64,000 nt of DNA from Bubalus kerabau (taxonomy: Eukaryota; Chordata; Mammalia; Artiodactyla; Bovidae): contig NC_073626.1 in NCBI RefSeq assembly GCF_029407905.1, positions 81,929,482 to 81,993,481 on the forward strand, given 5' to 3'. The notes under the pieces were generated by a model. The model was not told where the DNA came from, ran no database searches, and saw only the letters and a list, made by a program, of their open reading frames with translations. The position numbers and the translations under genes are program-made. Positions 10,970-22,194 of the stretch are shown here, in pieces (position 1 is the stretch's first letter; every line of letters begins with the position of its first letter).

Positions 10970-13329
10970 TGTCCCCATGGTTTAAAAAATCAGCTTTATG
11001 GAGCCATAATCTTCCTCATGACAGATGGGCTTATACATTAGCATCGTGCTCTCAATCAACAATTTACATTTCATAAGGAAGGTGAAGAAACTGAATGTAA
11101 AGACATTTTCAGCATCTATTTTTCAGTTTTATAACACTGATACAAAAAATAGTATTCTGATTAGCAGCTTGATTGGCAACCCATGTAACCCTAAGTTGTA
11201 CTACAAAACTGGAGAGTGCACTTTTACAGACAATTACATTTGGTGAAACAGTATGTACAATTTTGACAAATAAATACATAAATACAATCATTCATATATA
11301 ACGACGTACCTAAATGTCAATTATCATCAACAAGCGTTTCTAGTAAATTACTTCTTTCATTCACAAGTTACTTTGTTGCTTATAAAAACTATCTTCACCT
11401 TTACAGAAGAAATTACATAATCAATTCCCCCCTAAACCCACATATTAGGAAAGGTAGAAAATGAATCCCAGATGTTTTATGGAAATATTTCAGTCTTTTA
11501 ATAGAAGAAATTTGATTGAAAAACTCCTTCCTTAGCTTCTCTGTAAAGAGTTTCTTTTCCCCATGTCATGTCACACAAAGGGGTTTTGTTCTTCTGAATT
11601 TATTTCAAATTGAAAATTATCTTCATTTTTTGATTTTGATTTTTAAAAATACAATAATATATATTGAAACTGACATTTGCTCCAATATAAGAAGACACAA
11701 AGCCACGCAAACTAGCCACCAAAGACAGACTTTTCCCCCCCAAAAAAAATTTTTAATGAAAATTTAAGAGTATAGACATGAAGTATTGATATCTTTTGTT
11801 ATCTGATGCATAATGAACAAAACAAGTGGGGGGACAGTCAGAAGGTTTTCCTAAAATTGTCTGAATTGACTTCTGGTAAAATGCTGTCTGAAACACTATT
11901 TTATGTCAAAGAAATAATAATAAGTTTAAAAATGGCTTAACAAATCATTGATTTGTTAACTAATACTAATTTGGCCAGTGTCATAAAATTAGCAAAAGTA
12001 GAAAATTAGAGCTTTTTCCCGATCACTTGATTTAAACATTTTTGGAACATTCAAAAAACAAAGGGCAACCATGCTTTAGGCTATTGAAACTGGACAAATG
12101 ACCTTGCCTCACCAAGTTCCATGCAGAAGGAAATGTACATAGCAAGCAGATTCTAGCAATACATACAGCTGGGAAGAAGAAAAAAAAAAATGCCTTTAAA
12201 AATATATACATATGGTTTTTGATGAATATTTACATGTTTGTCACATGGGTATTACTTAGCATAAAAAAGTTAGGAAATAGTTCTTTAAGACATGATTCTC
12301 GACTTTTGCTCCTTTTCAAGACTAGGGCTCTATTCATAATGTACTCACACACACTTATAAGTGACCCACAGATGTATACATGTGATGTTTATAATGTGCA
12401 GTTCCTTGACACTGAAGGTGGCTCGACTGAGCACAAGGTAAACGCAAGACGTTGGCATAAGACTGGGCCTTGATTCGACTACATGATGGACAGGCAAACT
12501 AAGTTCAGAGTTGTGAGACTTTTCCAGCGATTGGAACTCACAGCAGTTGCGAGTTGGAGGTTTGAGGGTGGCTCGCCTTGTGCTGATCCATTTTTCTCCA
12601 GGCTACCTAATGTTATTATCTAATCAAACTCAGTGGTCCTGCTGACTTGAGATGAAGATGTATTAAGGGACAGGAAGGTCTGTCTCCTATTAGGTTCTCT
12701 TGGGCTGGAGACGAGAGATTCAGTGTTTTCAAGAAATAAGCCTTGATTTCCATTTGTACATTTCATCTGCTTATTTGCTATCAACTCCTAGAGGGGCTTG
12801 CAAAGGGCAGGTTTAAAAAAAAGGTATACTCTTTCAGTTGTGGCGCTTTCTTTGAATGGAAGCAAACAGAAGTTTTCTAATGAGTGCTGGAAATGTGCAA
12901 TGTGTGGATTTGCTGAGTGTCTATTCTTCTGCCAGAGGTGGACTACCTCTGCCAGGCTTCAAAGTTCTTACTGAGAACCCAGACCAAATGTTTCCTGAGA
13001 TCTAACTGGATGTGATACATTTTGCAAAGCGTGTGCTTCAGTGACTGTAATGTACCCACAGCCAGAGGCTCCTCCCTCAAGAAAGGCAGCTGCCTTTCCT
13101 GTCAGCATCCTGGGATATCAACGCAATGCACTGAAGTAATAACTTATTCATTGAAACCAGAAGAAATGACAGAGAAATCAAAGCCTTCCCAAACACCTAA
13201 CATATTCAAGGAAAAGTCAGTCTTAGAAGAATCAGGTGCACTAATAGTTATATTTGATCTGTATTTTGGCAGATATTATACTACAATGATGTTACTACTA
13301 CTGATGACCATCATGGCAATTATGTAGTT

Positions 13330-13540
13330 ATTTTAACATTTAGCATAATGCATGATACACTGCTTTAAGTAGCACCTTTAAAACTAAGGATCCCCAAATA
13401 TTTAGCAAATGCAATTTGCTCTCACAGCACCTGTAAGGTAGGTGTTTTTTCCAGCTGTTTTATAAATGAGCGTATGGAAGCACAGCAAAGTGAGGTTGCA
13501 GGCTTACATGATTCACATGATGGCCGCCATAGAACCTGTA
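13330..13540 (-). mobile_element. Possible MIR relic
   Basis: The blocks 'ctgtaaggtaggtgttttttcc', 'ttttataaatgag' and 'agcaaagtgaggttgcaggc' fit a reverse-strand MIR, with high divergence. If real, it lies within the presumed B3GALT1 3' UTR. Confidence 0.4.
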
Positions 13541-13988
13541 CTCAAGCTTCCCCACCCTTCCTTCCCATAATCCTCAATCACAGAGCTTCCAGAATACCCC
13601 TGAACAGCATTGCTGTTAGAGATACTTGAATGTATCGGATGTTAAAGAGATTGCATCTATCAACACTAGACCTAAATCCTTCAGTAACATTGCTCCCTCT
13701 TCAAATATTTTTTCATGAGCTTTGCAAATGTATGGAAGGGGCATTTGACACCAGTGCTAAGCTCATGCTAATTATAATGCACATGTAAATTTCTATTTTT
13801 TCTCCGTGTCATTTATCATCCTTCTGGCCTCCTACCGACATTTCTACACATGTGCCTGTCTGAACCAGAAACTGTAAAAGGTATTTAGTGACATTGTATG
13901 GAAGGAAGCAGGTGAAATTACATTTGGCAAAGTCTCCTTGGAGGCACCAGGTAATGTTTGTTCTGAAAGAGCAAAAACAAATCTCCTG

Positions 13989-13998
13989 TTTATTTATT
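13989..13998 (-). promoter_or_regulatory. Candidate proximal poly(A) signal (AATAAATAAA)
   Basis: Two overlapping AATAAA hexamers on the minus strand, about 670 nt after the B3GALT1 stop codon. They would give a short 3' UTR isoform if used. Confidence 0.3.
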
Positions 13999-14664
13999 AA
14001 GTAGCATTTTATATACATTCTACCTGCTGACCAGGTTTAATCCTTGGATCAGCAAGCAGAGTTGTCTTCCAAACAGAGAGAATATTTGATTCTCAAGTAT
14101 AAATTTCCATTTTACTTAACTGCAGCCTCCCTACCAGTACTAAGTTCATTTCTTGGTGGAACTGGAAATACTGTACACATTCCATGGCAATATATGTAAA
14201 AGTTCAACGTAACACCACATGCAGTATGAATCATCACATCCAGTGTGTCTCCCTGACTGTGCTGTTTCTGAATTGTTTTTGATTAAGTGTTATTTACTTT
14301 TGCAGAAAGAATATGAAGACATTACAATGAGTTCCAGTTTCCCAGAACCAGATTTTTTTTTTTTTATCTCAGATGCACAGTATGTAAATCCTAGCCTTTG
14401 TTAGGAAGTTGCTTTTTGAGATGAATGCAGTACCTTAGGACCTGAGAATGAAATCTGGCCTTGTAAACCCATGTATTATTTCTATGAGCATAGCTTAACA
14501 TGTGGAAATTGGCGATTCAAAAAAGGAACTAGGATTGGGAAGAAAAATACTTTTTATAAACCCCTTCACCAGTTCATTTCCCTTGGTGACACTGTAAAAT
14601 ACCTACACCCTAAGCCTCATCTCTTAAAAAAGAAAAGAAACACATATTTACATTGGTAAAAATC

Positions 14665-15645
14665 CTAACATCTGAGATGTTTCTTGCTTGACATGTCATT
14701 CCAGATTCTGTGCATTTCTTCTGGAGAGATCTGATGCACGGTGATCACTCGGCGGTACCTACACAAACTATAGGCCATTTTCCAGTGATTGAAGCCACTG
14801 TTCTGGAAAGGATGGATGCCCAGCTTTCGAAGACACAGTCCCACATACACATCCTCCAGGTGAAGCAGCCTGGTGTGGAGTGAGGTCTTGTAAATGAGCT
14901 CAGCCACATCAGCTGAAAAGATATAGCCGGTCCCCGAGCAGAAGGGCGGGTAGTTGCTGTCAGGGTACAAATCCCTGGGCATATACCACTTACTGCGGAC
15001 ATCTCGGATGGGCCCTCCGTTGATGACATAGCCGGTAAAATACCTTCTTCGTGGCTTGGTGGAGGGTTTTAAGAGTTTGTAAATAAGGTTGTCCATGTTG
15101 ACAAAAATGTCGCTGTCTGTTTTCATGACATACTTGGCTTTCGCACAAAAAGTGGCCACCCATCTCATCCCCATCAAGGTTTTGAGGGTAAGGTTATGGT
15201 AGGAATCAATGAAGTCCTCCACGATGATGTCGTGAAAGATTTGGCTCTCTTGCTCCACCATCTGGTTGAGAACGGGATCCGCGTTCTTGCCCAGGAGGAA
15301 CAGGGTGGCTATCTTGATCCCTTTGAAGTTGTTCTCGTCCCCCCAGGTCTCTCGGATCGCCTGGCGGGCATCGAACTCTTTATGGGTGGTGCTGATTAGG
15401 ATGACAAGGAAAGGAATGTTTTTCTCACATTTGGTGGGCTCGTTTATCAGAAATTCAAAAGAATGGGGGTTTATAGGTCGAGTTCTTATGTTGCCAAAGG
15501 TGAAGTTTTTCCTTGCAACCGTCAGATGGCTGAATGGCTTGGAGCCCGTGTAGGAGGAAGTAGGGCGAGTTACGCTCAAGTACCAGAGAGCGCTGGCCCA
15601 GCACACCACGGTCAAAACGTACAAACAGGAGACCTTCGAAGCCAT
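14665..15645 (-). CDS. B3GALT1: Beta-1,3-galactosyltransferase 1, complete single coding exon
   Basis: A 326-residue type II Golgi glycosyltransferase (GT31 family) that transfers galactose from UDP-Gal in beta-1,3 linkage to GlcNAc-terminated acceptors (type 1 chains). Visible features: a short cytosolic tail, a signal-anchor at about residues 6-25, a stem with N-glycosylation sequon N47-F-T, family motif RQAIRETWG at 94-102, a second sequon N151-L-T, the metal/UDP-binding DSD at 177-179 (in KTDSDIFVN), C236-SGTGYIFS, and EDVYVG at 264-269. The length equals the usual size of this protein and no frameshift or stop interrupts it. The ATG has A at -3 and G at +4, and an in-frame TGA lies 19 codons upstream, so the start is secure. 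Base composition is visibly GC-richer than the flanks. The coding region being in one exon fits the family; upstream 5' UTR exons would lie beyond this window or unseen at higher coordinates. Identity to B3GALT1 rather than a paralogue is from recognising the whole sequence. Confidence 0.98.
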   Translation of the reverse strand: MASKVSCLYVLTVVCWASALWYLSVTRPTSSYTGSKPFSHLTVARKNFTFGNIRTRPINPHSFEFLINEPTKCEKNIPFLVILISTTHKEFDARQAIRETWGDENNFKGIKIATLFLLGKNADPVLNQMVEQESQIFHDIIVEDFIDSYHNLTLKTLMGMRWVATFCAKAKYVMKTDSDIFVNMDNLIYKLLKPSTKPRRRYFTGYVINGGPIRDVRSKWYMPRDLYPDSNYPPFCSGTGYIFSADVAELIYKTSLHTRLLHLEDVYVGLCLRKLGIHPFQNSGFNHWKMAYSLCRYRRVITVHQISPEEMHRIWNDMSSKKHLRC

Positions 15646-15661
15646 TGTCCTGAGAGCACGT

Positions 15662-15697
15662 CTATTCCCAATATTGAAGAGTATGCCTTCTTGGCAT
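15662..15697 (-). other. Short upstream ORF before B3GALT1
   Basis: Minus-strand ATG at 15697-15695 opens an 11-codon frame ending at TAG (15664-15662), 16 nt before the B3GALT1 ATG and in a different frame. It is relevant only if the exon extends upstream past 15697. A possible but weak splice acceptor (TTCCTAG) has its AG at 15733-15732, which would include it. Function is inferred from position only. Confidence 0.3.
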
Positions 15698-16990
15698 CAG
15701 TTTCTTTTCGTTTGGCAAAGGTTGCATATTACTAGGAACTTTTAAAGTTCGACAGATCAGCGTGAGTGCAGGACTGTCCATGGGTCTCAGTGGCTGTCTG
15801 GCATCTCTGTATTTAGTCTACTTTCCTCCAAATCTGAAGCAAGGGTCCATGCCTCATCAATCTTCCTCTAAACTCTGCAAAACCAATAAAGTACAGTTGT
15901 CGTTCAGATTTAGTCATTTCACATCCTCAAATAAACATAATGAGCCTGTAAGAATGACCCATGCTGATCAAAATAAACGTAGGCATGCATTTCCATCAGT
16001 ATTGAAAACTCCCTGACACAGGCATTCTACCTTTCTTTCCTTGCTGGAAGGTGTTTATGGATATTCATACCTCCGTGGCATTAGCAAATATACTATAGAT
16101 TATAAACTAAAGATGAACGTGAAGGAAACAGAATATTCGTAATTGTCATAAAAGATTCCCTCTTCACAAGAGGACTTCTTTGCAGTTAAATACTTTTTGA
16201 TGATAAAGTCTTCTTCTAACCAGGGAAGTCTCACACACAGTCTCATATTTTCTCAAGTCTAAGTTATTGTTTGTTTGACTCTGATGAAGTAATCATTCTG
16301 ATGAGGCTAATCTCAACACCTCCTTGCTTTCTCTAGGTCCATTCTTGAAAATGCATCGATTACCACTAGAAAATCTCAGCTGATAGTATCTCCCTTGCCT
16401 TTGCCTTTTAGAAGTCATTCCCAACTTTTCCTCACTTTCCCCTTTCTTTGGGTCTCACAAATATTACTTCCTCATTCTTTCTATGACACTTCATACAGAG
16501 AATATCCTTACTCCTCATGCACAGAGACCATGGCCCTAGTGACCTCCAGACAGTGAGCAACATTCATTTTGGAGCTGATCTAAATGGTACCGCTTTTTGT
16601 GGTTTTTAACAATTCACCCTTACGTCTCCCTGGTGAAATTATACTGTCTCCTTTGTAATTCTTTTTACTTAGTTACACTTGCCTATAAACACAGTGGGAG
16701 TGTAAGAGAGACCATGGAGCCTGGGGGCCAGAAATTCAGTGATGTGGCAGAACTCTTTAACTGGTGTTCAAATTAAAATGTTGCCCTTCAGAAGCCTAAT
16801 CCCTTCTAGACCTTCAGCTGCTAGCATGTCAGTTATAAATATATGCCAGGTTACAACATCCATTCATGTAAATAATCATCTCTTCCTTCTTGGTTAGAGC
16901 AAAATGTGTCTTGGAAAACAGAGACAGCAAATAATGGAAATCAGTTTCACCAAAGTCTGCTTCAAAGAAAACTGTGCTCTTGGATGTATA
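15698..16990. other. Upstream flank / intron of B3GALT1, nothing recognised
   Basis: No supported repeat or gene. AT-rich with T/C-rich patches at 16380-16480. Any 5' UTR exons of B3GALT1 cannot be identified from the sequence alone. Confidence 0.5.
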
Positions 16991-16995
16991 GACTG

Positions 16996-17190
16996 TATTG
17001 AAAGAACTCAGGCAGGAGGAGAAGGGGACAACAGAGGATGAGATGGCTGGATGGCATCACCGACTCAATGGATGTGAGTTTGAGTGAACTCCAGGAGTTG
17101 GTGATGGACAGGGAGCCCTGGCATGCTGCAATTCATGGGGTCAAAAAGAGTCGGACACAACTGAGCAACTGAACTGGACTGAACTGGGAT
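16996..17190 (+). mobile_element. BovB LINE, very short 3' piece
   Basis: About 190 bp of the BovB 3' end ('gaggagaaggggacaacagagg', 'gagtttgagtgaactccagg', tail 'actgaactgg'). Flanked by TATAGACTG at 16987-16995 and 17191-17199, a perfect 9-bp TSD that sets the boundaries. Confidence 0.88.
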
Positions 17191-17199
17191 TATAGACTG

Positions 17200-18849
17200 A
17201 AAATCATTTTTCCAAGCACAATAGTGATAATGAAATGAAAAGACCTGATGGGCAACAGTGGAGGCAACACACACCTTCTTGTCTATGCCAAGCACTGCTG
17301 TGAGTATATGATACGTATGAGGCCAGCAATAACTCAGTGTAGTTATGGTTCTAACTAAATGAACATCAGAATGGCTTCAAGCAGCATGACTCCAGGCACA
17401 GTCACGCCTCCATCCAACCCATATTAAACACTCTGTAAACATAGGCTCCAGTATCCCTGGCCTTCTGGAGGGAATTTCTGCTCTAAGTTGCACTGAAGGT
17501 GATTAAAAAAAAAAAAAAGGGGGTGAGAAGTACAACAAGCTTTGAAACTTTAAGCAGTAAGTCAAAGGAAGTGAGAGAAATCAGCAATAGAGAATTTAGT
17601 AAAGGACTTCTCACCTTGGGATATACAGACACCGCCTCCATTTGAATGCCACAGGGATGTGAATGAGTCTCAAGACGGGACTAGAAACCAAACTTTCTCC
17701 ACCACTGTCCTAGCCTAGGATCTGATTCTTAGGAGCTTGCCTTTATCATCATATATGATGATATAAGCCCTTGTCACCTTTCATACTTTTCTATTAAACT
17801 GTGAGCCACCTATCATTGAGCTGTTAAGGGACTACCCAAAAGCATCAACTGGAAGAGGCTTCTATCCAGTTCTCTTCTGGAGTCACTAATCAAGCTATCA
17901 ATGGAGGGGTGGGTTAAGAATGGGGCGTGTGACATGCTGGAGAAACAGAAATAGAACCCAAACGCCTCCTCAAGGAACTCATAATCCAGGAGGAAAGACT
18001 TCAAGGAAATGATTATGATTAGAACAGTGGGATAAACATTTTCATCATAAGGCAAATGGAGTACACAGGACAGCTGGGCTGGGCCTGGGAGACCTAGGGA
18101 TGGTCCTGCAGAATGTGCAGAGTTCTGCTCCAAAGGGCACCATTCTCCTTATACTGCAAAATCAATCCCACTCCTCCATCCCCTCCCAGAGTTTAACAAA
18201 GAGGTTGCCTTGGGAACAATGGCAAGGAAAGCTCAGAAAAGCTATCCAGGCTGAATCTTCAAGGACATCTAGGAATTATCTGGATGAGGGTTGGGCATTT
18301 TAGGCAGAGGGAACAGCATATGCCAAGTCAAAAAGTGAGAGAGCCTGTCATGTGCCAGGACTGTAAAGGAAGAGGAGATGGTGATGGAGGTGGTACTTAC
18401 AGAGACAGGCAGGGGGCAGATGGTGAGTAGCACTCAGAAACTGTTTGAGCTAAGTATCTGGTTACCCATCTTTGCAGTCTAAAGGGTGTAAAGGAGGATT
18501 TTTACCTTCCCCAAATCCTGTGCACTGATTTTCAAGAGCAATTCATTCCTCCACATAAAGGATATCTATCTCCCATAGTTCTATGCCCCAGAAGAATAAG
18601 TGAAAATTCATTTTATCTGGTAACTTTCTGGTAAGATTTTCTAGCAGAAGAGACTCCATAAATATAGGTACCTGAGCAATTTAAAAAGAGCTAACAGAGG
18701 GAGAAACAGAAGAGGAATAGGCGAGAGCATGAAGTGAGTACATATATTTACAAACATTTTCATAGAAGAATGAGCATTCTTCCCTATTCAGCTAACAAAC
18801 ATGATGCTTCTTGCCACTGTTACTGCAGGTCTCATTTAAAAATATATAT
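17200..18849. other. Unassigned intergenic DNA
   Basis: Contains an A-run at about 17504-17518 and a perfect palindrome ATCATCATATATGATGAT at 17747-17764. The 106-codon minus frame (17813-18133) has no domain I recognise. No repeat identified. Confidence 0.5.
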
Positions 18850-18860
18850 AGTGCACCAGG

Positions 18861-19397
18861 GGCCTCTCTGGTGGCTTCTCAAGATGGCAAAGAATCTGCC
18901 TGCAATGTGGGAGACCTGGGTTTGATTCGTGGGTCAGGAAGATCCCCTGGAGAAGGGAACAGCTACCCACTCTGGTATTCTTGCCTGGAGAATTCCATAG
19001 ACGGAGGAGCCAGGGGGTTGCAAAGAGCCAGACTCGACTCAGCGACTAATAATTTCACTTACTTTGGTCTTCCCTGGTAGCTCAGCTGGTAAAGAATCTG
19101 CCTGCAATGTAGGAGACCCCAGTTTGATTCCTCGGTCAGGTAGATCCCCTAGAGAGGAGTTAGGCTACCCACTTCAGTATTCTTGGGCTTCCCTGGTGGG
19201 TCAGATGGTAAAGAATCCACCTGCCATGTGGGAGACAGGGGTTCAATCTCTGGGTTAGGAAGATCCCCTGGAGAAGGGCATGACAACCCCCTCCAGTATT
19301 CTTGCCTGGAGAATCCAATGGTCAGAGGAGCCTGGTGGGCTTCAGTCCATGGGGTCGCAAAGAGCTGGACACGACTGAGTGACTAAGCACAGCGCAC
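18861..19397 (+). mobile_element. Three-unit tandem Bov-tA composite SINE
   Basis: Three Bov-tA heads in a row, all plus. Unit 1 is 18861-19064 (head plus BovA body). Unit 2 is 19065-19185 (head plus only about 20 nt of body, broken after 'cagtattctt'). Unit 3 is 19186-19397 (complete). The array as a whole is flanked by AGTGCACCAGG (18850-18860) and AGTACACCAGG (19398-19408), 10 of 11 identical, with no evident TSD at the internal joints. The overlapping frames here are SINE artefacts. Confidence 0.88.
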
Positions 19398-19399
19398 AG

Positions 19400-19590
19400 T
19401 ACACCAGGCACTGTGCTGTGTGCTGCATTTGATGTCATGGATTTCACAGAACTTTCTTGCTCACAGTGTTCCAAGAGAGGGATTTTCTCCATTTTACAGA
19501 TGAGGGGATGGCAACTCAGAGATACTAAGTAGCTTGTTCAAGGCCACACATTAGGTGAGTGACCAGGTAAGTAGTCTCCCCAAGCTTCCT
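19400..19590 (-). mobile_element. MIR SINE relic
   Basis: Reverse-strand MIR: 'ccaggcactgtgctgtgtgctgc', 'tctccattttacagatgagg', 'cagagatactaagtagcttg', 'caaggccacacattaggtgag'. The Bov-tA array inserted at or near its edge. Confidence 0.7.
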
Positions 19591-20811
19591 AAGGCCTGTT
19601 AGGACACAGGCAAAATCCTTGGCACAGGAAAGCCCAGGGTGGAAGGGAGCATCTCGGGCTGCTGTCCTCCCAGAGATACAGGTTTATTTTCTTAGATGTG
19701 TGTCCATCGCTTGAATTTTTTTTTCTTAATTCATTTTGGTTTGCTACACATCACACCACATCAGTTCTGTGGGGCTCCCCAATCAACAAAAAAATTCTGA
19801 TTTGCAAAGAGCAGATTGAAGGTGAAGATGCTGGGGGTAGGGGTACCAGCTGTAGATGTTGAAGAGGTTCAGAAACACTGTAGTTTCTTTTCTCTGAAGT
19901 CCTGCAAAAACACACACACTGAAAGAATCACTCTTTCTATTGAGTTTTTGTTTTTTTCAGACAAGAACAGAAGTAGGCGCAGTGCTACATCTCGGTCCCC
20001 CATAAAAGAGAGGCTTTGAAATGGGAAAAGAAATCAGCCAGAATCTAAGGAGTAGCCAAGGATACTGTGGACCCACAGCAAGGGGTGCTCAAAAATGTCC
20101 TTTTTGCTCATAACCAAACAGATTTCCCAGGTGGTCAAGCAAGCACAGAGATATGCCTCTGGACCAGAAAGAGTAATATAAATAAAGAGAGGAGAGAGTA
20201 GCCTGGTGCATTGAAGTCTAAAGGGTAATTTCCTGTATGTTGGATGAAGTTGTTGGTAATGGACCAGATACTCTTGTTTTACTCCTTGAGTAACTTGCCC
20301 TGTAGTTTTCTGTGTCTCAGTGGCCTTGGGTGTAAAATAAGGGCAAAAATAGCATCTGCTTTGCTTCCATATCCATTATAGGTATTGAATTGCTGGGGAG
20401 AGAATGCTAGGCAAGCAGATGATATTGGGATATAAACAGCACGTTCCAATGGGGCGAGGGGCTTCTGTCAGTCCATGGGTTCAGGATTTGGGATCCAAGC
20501 ACATGTATTGATCGATTCTTCTAAATACGTAGGATTGCCTGCAAAGATTTTCCTGCTAGAGAACTCTATTTTCTTCCCGGAAAACTCAAGGCTGAAAGTC
20601 CACTGAAAAGTTAAGAAAATTCATCAGCTTAATAGTTCTGGGGAAGGAGTGAGTGGAATCCTCCAGAGAGCAGAATCCTCCAGAGAGCTCCTTCAGTTTT
20701 ACAAAATTGAAACAAAACAAAACAAAGCAAATCCCTGTTTAACAGACACCTTAATGTATAAGTAAAATAGCAAGTGGCACAGATAATATTTGTTACTCCT
20801 TTTAAGCATCC
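19591..20811. other. Unassigned intergenic DNA
   Basis: A small tandem duplication, 'gaatcctccagagag', recurs at 20656 and 20673. A weak MIR-like stretch (about 20225-20400, 'tctgtgtctcagtggccttgg', 'taaaataagggcaaaaatagc') may be present. Nothing else recognised. Confidence 0.45.
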
Positions 20812-21012
20812 TTCCCTCGTGGCTCCAATGGTACAGAATCTGCCTGCAATGCAGGAGACCTGGATTCAATCCCTGGGTCGGGAGGATCCCCTGGAGAAGA
20901 GAACAGCTACCCACTCCAGTACTCTTGCCTGGAAAATCCCATGGATAGAGGAGCCTGGTGGGCTACAGTCCATGGGGTTGCAGAGAGTTGGACATGACTG
21001 AGCGACTAACAC
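20812..21012 (+). mobile_element. Bov-tA SINE
   Basis: Complete head ('ccttccctcgtggctccaatgg') and BovA body ending 'gactgagcgactaaca'. No convincing TSD. The frames on both strands across it are artefacts. Confidence 0.93.
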
Positions 21013-21494
21013 AGACTACAAGGACTGACTACACATTAACTTGTCATCCATTAAATGCAAATCCCTCCATGTAGAAACATTTAAGTACAATATTTAAAAG
21101 ATTCCCACCCACCCCCACCCCAGGGCCTTTCTGTATCACAGGTTACCTTCATTCATAGAACTTCTGTAACCATCCACCTTCACGTTTCAGAAAGTTAATG
21201 GGGCAGAATTTTCAATTTGAGAGGCACATGTTTCTCCTAGAAATTGCATCTTGGATAGTCTGTTATTTTGAATAACTTATTGTTTTTAAGTCTCTGAATT
21301 TGTGAAAAGTTCTGTTGTATAGCCAGAGGTCAGTCCTAATAACAAGTGGGTAGTGTCCCTTGGGTGATGTATGCATGGTTTGGGTGCCACGTTCATGTCC
21401 TCCATCATAGTTCAAGCAGGCACAAGTCAACTCTGACTTCCTAAACCTCAGTTAGCACTGAGCTGGCTTCACAATTATTTTAGCTGCCCTGCAC
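21013..21494. other. Unassigned intergenic DNA
   Basis: A C-rich run at 21104-21122; otherwise nothing recognised. Confidence 0.5.
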
Positions 21495-21505
21495 CCACGG
21501 GTAAG

Positions 21506-21619
21506 CTGCTAAGTCGCTTCAGTCATGTCTGACTTTGTGCAACCCCATGGACTGCAGCCTACCAGGCTCCTCCATCCATGGGATTTTCCAGGCAACAGTA
21601 CTGGAGTGGGGTGCCATTG
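21506..21619 (-). mobile_element. BovA monomer SINE
   Basis: Single BovA unit in reverse orientation, from 'ctgctaagtcgcttcagtc' to 'gtggggtgccattgcc'. Flanked by CCACGGGTAAG at 21495-21505 and 21620-21630, a perfect 11-bp TSD, so it inserted as a monomer. Confidence 0.92.
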
Positions 21620-21630
21620 CCACGGGTAAG

Positions 21631-22194
21631 GGCTCCCAGCAAATGGCCTGCTTTCATGTCCTCTGTCTTAAGGAATATAACAGCTCCTTCACTGGCTCAG
21701 CAGAGATGCACTGAACACCTACCTGCTGACGCCGGGCTCTGTTTTCTAAGATGGTAAGATGGATGGAGAGCTTACTTTCTAGGAGAGGTAGGCAGATATT
21801 AAACACATGATAAATGAAGGAAAAAATACATTCAGATAGAGATACATGCTGTGCTACAAATAAAGTGAAGCGGTGGGGGATGGAGACTGAACAGAGTTGC
21901 AAGGGGACAGGGCTACTTTGGTTAGATTGGTCAGTCTCTAAGAGGGGGACAGTGGAGTTGGGAATAGAAGGTCTCAAGTATTTCTGATTCAGTTCTTGAG
22001 TCTTTTACTAAGTTTTTGTTTCTTTGCTTGGCTCTTTGGGATAAATGCTTTCTTAGGAACATATTTTTGGTTTTTGATCTCTGCCCTTCTCTTGTTTTTT
22101 GGGTTTTCTTGGCTTCATGTTTCTCAGCTATGGCCTTTCCACGCACTCTTGCAAATGTCCTACATGCCTAGAGATGTAGGTTAGCTACTGTATT
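21631..22194. other. Unassigned intergenic DNA
   Basis: No recognisable repeat. The 107-codon minus frame at 21654-21977 lacks any recognised domain and starts in low-conservation sequence. Confidence 0.45.

Larger units (their letters stand above)
10254..14664 (-). other. Repeat-poor block; probable B3GALT1 3' UTR and downstream flank
   Basis: About 4.4 kb directly downstream of the B3GALT1 stop codon in which I find no young SINE or LINE, only a weak MIR-like stretch. Minus-strand AATAAA signals occur at 13989-13998 (two overlapping), 11599-11604 and 10964-10969. The base composition is AT-rich. A long single 3' UTR is likely, but the real cleavage site cannot be read from the sequence. 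Small frames on either strand are incidental. Confidence 0.5.

Noticed and set aside
12925..12960. Inverted/direct repeat around 'gccagaggtggactacctctgcc'
   Set aside because: The arms mismatch at several positions and the pairing is short; it is indistinguishable from chance in a 4-kb block.
15196..15735. Plus-strand frames of 67-95 codons opposite B3GALT1
   Set aside because: They are antisense to a well-supported coding exon, have no domain, and are explained by codon bias of the real gene.
18850..19397. CRISPR-like or tandem-gene array (three similar units)
   Set aside because: The units are Bov-tA SINEs with diverged, unequal lengths; a eukaryotic repeat explains them fully.
20812..20900. 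tRNA gene (A-box/B-box-like sequence)
   Set aside because: These are the tRNA-derived heads of Bov-tA SINEs. They do not fold into a complete cloverleaf with a 3' acceptor and are followed by the BovA body.
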